A stretch of DNA of 64,000 nucleotides from Progne subis subis (lineage: Eukaryota > Chordata > Aves > Passeriformes > Hirundinidae), in NCBI GenBank assembly GCA_022316685.1, contig JAKJHU010000334.1, positions 1 through 64,000 on the forward strand. Reading direction: 5' to 3'. Below, piece by piece: positions 56,816-64,000 of this stretch. The notes beneath the pieces are model-generated. The model saw only the letters and a program-made list of their open reading frames with translations. It was not told the DNA's origin and made no database searches. How positions within the stretch are numbered: the stretch's first letter is position 1; each line of letters begins with the position of its first letter. The position numbers and the translations under genes were made by a program.

Positions 56816-58158
56816 TCCTGTCATGGCCAGAGTGGGAGCTTCAGGCAAAAGCTTTATTTCTTCATTGGATAAACTGCTGCTGAGTCATGAGGTGGAGAAA
56901 TGACACCCAAAAGCCACCATGGATCGCCAAACTCCTCCAGGAAGCTTAGACTTTTAAAATTCCATCTAAGAGAGGAGACTCGGAGCAGCTGGGTCCTATC
57001 CTGGCCCTGGACTTAGTCAATGGTTTACGTGTATAAATTGGACAGGTGTAACTGAAGCAAAATGTATTTTGTCCCATTGGATTAATGATAGAATACCAGA
57101 TATTTTTATATAAATACAGCAATGATTGATTCTGATCAGGATTAGACAGAAAGATTTATTTACACCAGAGGGTAAATAAAAATAAGACTTATTTACTCCA
57201 CAATATAGGAGCTATAACAGTAATAAAATATTGTGCTCTAGAAAGCAATTTTGAAGTAAACAGGGCTTTGCTGGAGTTGTTTGAGCCCATTGCAGGCAGA
57301 GCCTCCTGCTCCAGCAGGAACTGCCTTTCCTGTGCCAGGACCAGGGCAGATCCCGCTGCAGGAAAAGCCCCAGGCCAGCCCCAGCACAGTGAAGGCCTCG
57401 GGCACAAGTGCAGAGTGCCGTGCTGGGAGCTGTGCCAGGGAGAGCTTGAGGCACCAAAGGCACCTTGGCAGCAGCAGCTGCTTCCAGGCCATGGCCAGAA
57501 GCCTCCCTTGGCAAGGCGGCCTGGTGGCCACCACTGCAGAGCTGCTGCTCCAGGGCTCATTTCTGGCTGGGCTCTGCCCCAGCCCACAGAGTGTGACCTG
57601 AGCCCTGACTCTGTCCCAGCCACTGTGCCGGAGCCCTGCAATGCCTAAAGGTCACCTGTGCCAGCCTGGCTCTGTCAGCCCCTGGGGCAGGGCAGGGAAA
57701 GGCCAGAGAAGGGGCTGGCTTTGGCTGCTGCATGTGGGCTCCAGCAGAGACAAGGAGGAGTCAAGGCAGTGGATGGAGTCCAGTGAGCAGCCCCTTCTCC
57801 CCATGAAATCCTGGAATGCTTTGGATGGGAAGAGCTCTGCAGTGCTCATCTCATCCAAACCCCTGCCATGAGCAGGGACATCTTTCACCAGATCAGGCTG
57901 TTCAGAGCCCTGTCCCAGATGGACTTGAATGTTTCCAGAGATGGGGCATAGAGCACCTCCCTGGGAACCTCTCCTAGTATATGACTACTCTCATTATCAA
58001 AAGTTTCTTCCTTATCTGTTCTTATCTGAACTTCCCTTTCTTTAATTTAAAACCACCACCCTTTGTCCTGTTGTGACACGCCCCACTAAAACCTTTGTCC
58101 ACCATTGCATTTCCAATCAGCCGGGTTTCCATGGCAATTCCATGACAGGTGACCCAGG

Positions 58159-58577
58159 TGTGGTGTCCCAGTGAGGGCTGCCATGGAAGAATCGGACATC
58201 ACAGAATGATCAATATGATCACAGCCAGCTGTTTATTTCAACATAACACTCTCTTTTATGCAGTTTTTAGCCTTAATCACACGTTTCATGCTTCTTTACA
58301 ATTGGTTGCACCCTAAAAGCACACGTTAGTCCATAAATGCCTATTGGTTGATTGTTCTTAAACACACAGCAGATTACACAGTCCTTTTTTCTGGCTCTCA
58401 TCCAGTTCTCACATCCCGGAGTCGTTTGCCATCTTCTGTTCTTCTTTGTATGTGACCTCTGCATCTTGTTCTGCTTCTTACATGACTTCTGCACCTTTGA
58501 AATGGTTACAGGCCAATTCTTCCAGATAAACTGGATTGTCCACATGCCCCCATTTTTGGAGGAACTCATCCTCCACA
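58159..58577 (-). repeat. 3' LTR of ERV X, right arm
   Basis: 419 bp, tips TGTGG/CCACA, counterpart of 16,336-16,753. Adjacent on its right is the polypurine tract (plus strand TCCCCCTTATC). Confidence 0.8.
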
Positions 58578-58582
58578 CATCC

Positions 58583-58795
58583 CCCTTATCTTTTTTGAGC
58601 AATCCAGACTTGTTTTACAGCATTTTCAGCCAACTTAACCACACATTTTAGTACACATGGTAACACCACAAGAATAATTACAAATACAATCATGACTACA
58701 AGTCCCATTTTTACTAATTTGAGTAGCCAGCTAGTGATATCTAACTCTGCTAGTCATGAGGTAAATGGAGATGTATTAACTGTTAGCCTTTTCAT
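58583..58795 (-). pseudogene. ERV X env tail, right arm
   Basis: Counterpart of 16,115-16,327. The hydrophobic anchor is preserved; the tail ends two residues differently because a run of A is shorter and a stop comes at AGATAA. Confidence 0.65.
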
Positions 58796-58803
58796 TGAGT
58801 CGT

Positions 58804-59400
58804 TGAAAACCGATATAATCACAGACAAAGACCCTCTAATTAAGTAAAGTTAGAAAGTGGTATGTTTATTCACCAAAGGGCGGCACGGGAGTCATCTCTG
58901 AAAGGCGTGGCCGCCCCGAACAAAGCTCTTTGCTCTCTATTTATTTTCCAAGATCTTACATACAATACATATGCATAACCCCAGCACCTCCCATCCCCGC
59001 TCTCTATTAAAATGAGGCTATCAGTCTTTCACGCGTGCGCAGTTTTTCTCTTGAACTGGGTCGGTGGTCTCGAATTGGGTCAGTGGTCTCAAAGGATGAA
59101 GTCAGGAGAGTCTTCATCAGGTCTCTGTGACCCTCTGGCACTGTCCAAGCTCCCCTGCTTCGTGACTGATTGATACCAAGTCCAGGTGCTGGCCATTGTT
59201 CTTAGCGGTTTCAATCTGTTCTTATGACGGTTCACTTACTCCACTTTTTCTATAAACAAGCTCATAATATAACAGTTAGCTCTAGCTTGGGCATTTAATA
59301 ATCATTAACCTACCATTTACTAATCTAACTTAACATCTTGATCAATATAAATTGCTTCTAAACCTTATCTAAAGTCTTAACTCTTTAAAATCACGTTTCA
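58804..59400 (-). repeat. 3' LTR of ERV Y, right arm
   Basis: 597 bp, equal in length to both left-arm LTRs and closest to 15,510-16,106. The polypurine tract lies at 59,401-59,418. Confidence 0.85.
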
Positions 59401-61750
59401 TTTCCCCACTCCTTCTTCAAAGTTAGTAAGTTCTTTTACTAATATGTAAATTCTTCTTCATCTAGCAAAACTGTGTGGTAGAGGGTCCTTTAAAACTGTA
59501 CTATATGCTCTTATTATGGAAGTTAAAGGTGCTAGTTGCTTTAGCATTCTCCAATTCAAAAAAAAACCAAAAAAACCAAAAAAAAATCAAACTTATACCA
59601 ACTAAATTAAACAAAGCAATAATCAAATAAACCAAGGTATTGAGCAAACCAGTTGCAGCTGGTGACTACCCAGAAAGCACATCCCACCAGTGATGGGATG
59701 GACCTTCTTCTAACCTTTAAACACTCTCTGTATAGTCTCTGTGTCATGATGCATTGTAATCAAAGTTCTCTTTCTTTCTATTTTTCTTCTTTTCTTTAAT
59801 CCATGGTGTTTCAATAATTGTGCAACTGAAGTTAAGTTCATCTCTATAGGCACAGGCAATATTTCTTGAACAGTGGTCAAGTTTGCCTTTATATGTTGGT
59901 GGGATACAACATGTGCCTAATAGGAAAAATCACATTCTTCCATTTTGACAAAGTTACAAATGCACAAGTTAAATGAAGTTTTCTTACACAGTTGCATTTG
60001 TAATTTTTAGCATCTGAATCAGAGACTTACAGGAGATAAAATCATAAGCTTTCCCTTGGCACTTATATTTTCCAGTCACATTATAATGCAGTGGTGCTGC
60101 ATTAGCTGTGGCTATAGCGATGGTCATAAATGCCACAACTTTCCAGGCTATACCTATTTGATTACCCATTACAATTACAAGCTTTCCTATTTTTCAAAGA
60201 GTTGTTATATTATACTTATGATTTATTTTCCCAAGAAAGTTTCAATTTTAGTTCATTTTCACCTGGTATAACTCTGCATAGTCCCTCAGGAGCTTTCTTC
60301 ACTTGGGAGTGATGGATCCAGGTGCTTTGTTCCTTGATCTTGACTGCATTAAAGACGATGAGGAGCACTTGGAATGGTCTCTCCCACTGTGGTTCCAAAG
60401 TTTTTCTGCAAAAGACTTTATGTATACATAATCCCCAGGCTATACATCATGTACTGGTCCATCTAGTTTTCTGGTTTGAGCCCCAGTTTTATAATTTGCT
60501 GCTTAATTTGCTGCACAATTTTGAAATAAAATACGGCCCCCTATCTAAAAACATTGTGGCTGTGACTCCAAAGCATGGTATTATTTCTTGTAACACTGCT
60601 TTGGTTACCTCTTACACTTTGGCAGTTCTGGTAGGGAAAGCTTCTGGCCACCCTGAAAAGGTATCTGTTAATACCAATAGGTATCCATGCCCTCCTTTCC
60701 TGGGTAGTTCTGAAAATCAATTTGCTATTGCTGCCCAGTACATTTCTTTTCCCAATTTGCCCAAGCTCTGGTTTAAAAATATTTTTGGGATTAGTTTGGA
60801 GGCAAAGGCTACATTGGCAAGTCACCTATACTTTACAAATTTCTAGTTACAATTTCAAATAATTATAAAAATCATCTATTCCCCAATGTGTTTTTTCATG
60901 TTCCTCTCTCATTAGTGACCATAGCATATAAAAGGGGGTCATAATCCTTCCTTTCTTTTTAACTGTAAGAGTGCACCCCTCTTGTCTTTTTTTTTATTGC
61001 TCTGCTTTGGGTTACCTTAAATGAAAATTTGCTCATCTGGAATTAAGGCTTCCTCAACAGTTTCCACAGTTACCTCACCTTTAGCAGTTTCTTTTGCCTT
61101 TCTGTCCACCAGCTTGTTTCCTTCCTCCAATTCAGAGCTCACTTTTTGGTGTGCTTTGATATGCATGATGGCTACATTTTCACAAAGCTGGACTGCCTCC
61201 AAGTTTTATTATCTCTTGTGCATGTTTAATACTTTTTCCTTGTCAATTCAACAGTTCTCTTTCTTTCCAGACGGCTCCAAGTGCATGAACTACCCCAAAT
61301 GCATACCTTAAGTCTGTGTAGATATTAACTTTATTTCCTTTTGCCAGCTCTAAAGCCCGAGTTCAGGCAGTTATTTCAGCCTTCTGTACCGAGGTGTTGG
61401 TTGGTAATGGTCCAGACTCTATCAGCTCTCTGCTCATGGTAACCACATACCCAGCATGCCTTCCACTGATGACATAGCTGCTTCCATCACTGGACCAGGT
61501 CACAGTATTCTCTAGCAGAGTATCCTTCAGATCCGGGCAACTGGAGGAGGTGGCTTCGATGGCCTCCAGGCACTCATGGATCACTGGTTCTCCCATGCTC
61601 CTGCTGAGGAAGGAAGCTGGATTCACAATGTTAGTTACCACAATCTCAACATCATCTCATTCTACCATTGTGGCTTGGTACTTCAGGAATCTCTGTGGGG
61701 AGAGCTAATGTCCCCCTTTCACTTTTAGGACTGCAGACACTGTGTGGAAT
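59401..61750 (-). pseudogene. ERV Y internal remnant: env, integrase, RNase H
   Basis: Minus-strand counterpart of 13,144-15,509. Env starts with MGNQIGIAWKVVAFM at 60,169. Integrase scraps are at 60,300-60,850. RNase H has SSDGSSYVISGRHAGYVVT and IESGPLP at 61,363-61,641 and HIKAHQK, NKLVDRKAKETA at 61,017-61,202. All frames are broken in positions close to those of the left copy. ERV W cuts the RNase H region at 61,750. Confidence 0.75.
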
Positions 61751-62103
61751 ACTGTGGAAGAACGGGAGACGAGCCTCATGCTATCATGATCAACAAGTCT
61801 CATATTTATTAATGTGCTCACGTACAGATATAGTGCAGTTAATTAGTTCATGCATATTACAAAATTGTAGCTCCTAATTGGTTCGCTATTTCACAATGCA
61901 TATTCTTTTTGCAGTTAGCCTTGTAGTTACAGCTACATGATTTCTGCTGATCAACATCCTTGTTATTTTGAAACTTCTCTGTACAAGGACACAGTATCCG
62001 TGCTGTTTGTCACGTCGTCCTGCATGTTCTCTGCTAAACCTTAACAAGTCAGATCTTCTCATGGCCTTTACTTTGCAGCCATGCCTCAGACAATCTCTCC
62101 ACA
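61751..62103 (-). repeat. 3' LTR of ERV W
   Basis: 353 bp. On the minus strand it begins TGTGGAGAGATTG and ends GTTCTTCCACA. The junction with the RNase H of ERV Y is sharp: the left arm continues uninterrupted at 13,144. AATAAA lies about 60 bp before the end. GAATAC next to the LTR would be the expected 6-bp target duplication; its partner is beyond the window. The length is typical of alpharetroviruses. Confidence 0.85.
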
Positions 62104-63347
62104 CTTCCCCCGTTTTCTTTTGATTGTACCAATAAATGCTGATTAAACATAGTTTGCATTGTTCGCTGTATGGCATTTTGTAAACACATACAAATACATG
62201 GAAGGCAGGTAATTGTTAAAAGGATCACAATGCCTATCACCACAGCTATTTTTAATATAGAGGTAATCCAAGGTCCAAGTCCTAAAGAAGCAAGCCACCC
62301 ATCTAAACCCCATCCTTGTTCTAATCGCAACTGTCCTGTCAATTTCCTTAAGTTATCGATTTGAGCATGAATAGATTGTGAATGGTCAGACAAGTTCATA
62401 CAACACATTCCTTCAAATTCCTCACAACCATGTCCTTGTGCTAAAAGCAGGAAATCTATCGCTGCTCTGTTTTGCAGGGTGGCATGTCTAACTGAATCTA
62501 CATCAGCTAACAAGTTGCTTAAAGCAAGGGAGGTGGCATTGGTCTGTTGTGCTAACCAGCATCCTAGTTTATTTAAGGTAGCTAAACTTTGAGCACTGGC
62601 TACTCCAGGAGCTAAAATAGATGCAAAAATTCTTTGCTCCGCAGACCAAAAATCAACATTTGAATTACATTCCTTTGTAAATTGGTGGGTTAATCGTTTT
62701 TCCCGCCTGTGCCTGTGATGCCGTGTGTAATTTAAAATCATGGAAGTGTTTGGGGTGAGTAGCGATAGTCGCCCTAGTGTGCATGGACCACCTCTTAATC
62801 GAGAAGGGATACCTGCCCAGGCTCTATCTCCACAGATTAAAAACATGCCTGTTGGCAATGTAAGTGGCACATTTGTTGAAACAGAGATCTTGTTAGCAGT
62901 GTAATTGCACCACGTTGAGGCATTTTGATAAATTAGCAAGGAGGAATTGACTGTTGTTGTATAATTGGTCCCTTGGCTTTTTTGGGTTACACTTCTGTAA
63001 TTAAAATAAACACATGCATCAGCTTTAACTGACCCCAACAATTCTATCTCTTGTGGTTCCAAAGGTGCGAGGGGCAAATAAGGCACCCATTGATCCCACG
63101 CATTCGCTGTTGTCCGTGATTCGTTGGCCTTGCATGTTGGTATTTTTGATGGACAAGGCCATTTGTCTGCAGGCACTCCCACTAAGCAGGTGGAAAACGG
63201 GTTTCCTGGAGTTGATAAAGAAAGGCATATGGCTTCTTGATTAGTGAGATTAGCTAAGGTAACCCATATATTTGTTTTTGGCTGAGGGGAAACCCAAAAA
63301 GCACTCGTTATTTGTGTAAAAAGGGTCAAAACACATAACAACCTCAT
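62049..63347 (-). CDS. env: Env of ERV W, alpharetrovirus-like, uninterrupted
   Basis: 432-residue envelope precursor, with a start ATG at 63,345-63,347. A signal peptide covers about residues 1-17. The surface part is short, about 200 residues, with many N-X-S/T sites. A furin-type site RHRREKR lies near residue 215. The transmembrane subunit has LQNRAAIDFLLLAQ followed by CEEFEGMCC, a CX6CC motif with all cysteines kept. One membrane anchor (VVIGIVILLTITCLPCICMC) and a tail follow; the last 18 codons run into the LTR. No stop or shift is visible, so it is either young or retained. Alpharetroviral surface subunits are usually longer. Confidence 0.85.
   Translation of the reverse strand: MRLLCVLTLFTQITSAFWVSPQPKTNIWVTLANLTNQEAICLSLSTPGNPFSTCLVGVPADKWPCPSKIPTCKANESRTTANAWDQWVPYLPLAPLEPQEIELLGSVKADACVYFNYRSVTQKSQGTNYTTTVNSSLLIYQNASTWCNYTANKISVSTNVPLTLPTGMFLICGDRAWAGIPSRLRGGPCTLGRLSLLTPNTSMILNYTRHHRHRREKRLTHQFTKECNSNVDFWSAEQRIFASILAPGVASAQSLATLNKLGCWLAQQTNATSLALSNLLADVDSVRHATLQNRAAIDFLLLAQGHGCEEFEGMCCMNLSDHSQSIHAQIDNLRKLTGQLRLEQGWGLDGWLASLGLGPWITSILKIAVVIGIVILLTITCLPCICMCLQNAIQRTMQTMFNQHLLVQSKENGGSVERLSEAWLQSKGHEKI
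62104..62121 (-). promoter_or_regulatory. Polypurine tract of ERV W
   Basis: Minus-strand AAAAGAAAACGGGGGAAG runs directly into the LTR start TGTGGAG. It lies inside the env reading frame, which continues into U3. Confidence 0.75.
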
Positions 63348-63349
63348 AT

Positions 63350-63967
63350 TTACTCGTTGTTTCTTTTGTCCTTCCTTGCTTTCCTTTTTATCTTAAGCTG
63401 TTTAAACCTTTGATTGAGATGTTCCCATTCCGAAGGTACCACAGTCCACTGGCGGGGAATATAACAATAGGTCTCACACTTTTTCTGGATAATTTCTGTA
63501 TGAACTAAGGCTTTTACACTTATTATTGAATGTTGCAACTGCCAGCAGGCATAGGCTAAATGTAGCTGCTCTCTGCTTTCAAACAGAGTTATTGCTTGTG
63601 GAAAAGGTAACCCAGTGGCCTTTGCTAGTGCCTGATGATGACTTTCACTCCTCCAAGAGCGTCTACAGGCTAAGCACCATAGCTCACCCAATAATGACTG
63701 TTGATGAATCCACTCGTGTTGCCTACATCCCCCACAATGTATTAAAACCCAAGCACGGTGCTGTCGGTCCCAACAACAAAGACAACCCTGTGTTCTAATA
63801 TTCCCCAACTGATAGTTTGCTAAACAAGTTAACAAATATGTGAATTGATCCGTAGTAACCGGGTAGCAAAGCGAAGGATCAAGCACTGTCTGGAGAAACT
63901 CCCGGTGGGGGCGGATCAGGCTGTCCAGGCGCAGTCGAGGGTTCCTGATGCCCTCCACTCTGAGGCT
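63350..63967 (-). other. Cys/His-rich open frame without ATG between pol and env of ERV W
   Basis: 205 codons are open from a TGA at 63,968-63,970 to the TAA at 63,350, two bases before the env ATG. No ATG occurs in it; the first plausible near-cognate is GTG at 63,956-63,958. The product would have CLCC, CGGC and CLAC clusters with nearby His residues and a basic end KQLKIKRKARKDKR. It overlaps the pol end by about 90 nt in another frame. If real, it would need splicing onto an upstream start or a non-ATG start. No known retroviral protein was recognised. Confidence 0.4.
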
Positions 63968-64000
63968 TCAAGGCTGGCTTTGTCCACCGGGCCGGGATCC
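63879..64000 (-). CDS. pol: Pol C-terminus (integrase end) of ERV W, partial
   Basis: The frame from the window edge reads IPARWTKPALKP, a typical retroviral integrase C-terminal tail, then a Pro/Gly-rich stretch ending PDPPPPGVSPDSA and TGA at 63,879. About 39 codons are visible; the rest of pol lies beyond the window. Confidence 0.6.
   Translation of the reverse strand, partial: IPARWTKPALKPQSGGHQEPSTAPGQPDPPPPGVSPDSA

Larger units (their letters stand above)
49515..61750 (-). repeat. Right arm of large inverted duplication
   Basis: Reverse-complement counterpart of 13,144-24,660. The outer edge is set by the insertion of ERV W at 61,751, so the true duplication may continue beyond the window. 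Differences from the left arm include the longer minisatellite, the loss of zinc-finger exon 1, and 4 rather than 3 X-box units. Confidence 0.9.

Overview
The window looks like passerine bird DNA. It carries truncated CR1 retrotransposons with the ATTCTRTG-type 3' tail, a bird-type olfactory receptor of the family-14-like expansion, a C2H2 zinc-finger family with the short first coding exon seen in songbird ZNF clusters, and several avian endogenous retroviruses (ERVs). No protein-coding gene here is both recognisable and clearly intact, apart from one retroviral env frame. Most of the sequence is segmental duplication and mobile DNA. Identities quoted are eye estimates from sampled stretches.

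Layout. 1-3.1 kb: flank plus an olfactory receptor with a one-base frameshift. 3.1-7.7 kb: duplication unit A (CR1, a ~42-bp minisatellite, a second CR1, then a solo LTR with a 5-bp target duplication). 9.29-16.1 kb: a decayed gammaretrovirus-like ERV (called Y) with two 597-bp LTRs, followed by the env tail and 3' LTR of another ERV (X). 16.8-21.5 kb: single-copy-like sequence, two tandem arrays and a zinc-finger pseudogene. 21.5-25.3 kb: an LTR-like block and duplication unit B, a second copy of A. 25.5-26.0 kb: a small putative gene with a TATA/CRE-type promoter. 28.2-36.9 kb: a nearly full-length gammaretrovirus-like ERV (Z) on the minus strand, with a tRNA-His-type primer site and a gag-UAG-pol junction. 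38.4-45.2 kb: LTRs, an env scrap and a second zinc-finger pseudogene. 49.4-61.75 kb: an inverted copy of 13.1-24.7 kb (unit C, third zinc-finger pseudogene, arrays, X and Y 3' ends). 61.75-64 kb: the 3' end of a younger alpharetrovirus-like ERV (W), with an uninterrupted env, inserted in the right arm.

The main structural fact is a large imperfect inverted duplication: arms 13,144-24,660 and 49,515-61,750 (about 11.5 and 12.2 kb) around a ~25-kb spacer. Sampled identity is about 97-99% in the outer part of the arms and about 85-91% in the inner part, with a step near 19,070 / 55,820. Unit A adds a third, direct copy of the inner end. Insertions present in one copy and absent from the others (the LTR at 6,008, ERV W) give a relative chronology.

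There is no operon-like cooperation among genes here. The window reads as a duplication- and ERV-rich locus whose genes are mostly decaying. The least explained items are a 205-codon cysteine-rich frame without ATG between pol and env of ERV W, arrays of RFX X-box-like palindromes near the zinc-finger genes, and the TATA/CRE mini-gene at 25.5-26.0 kb.
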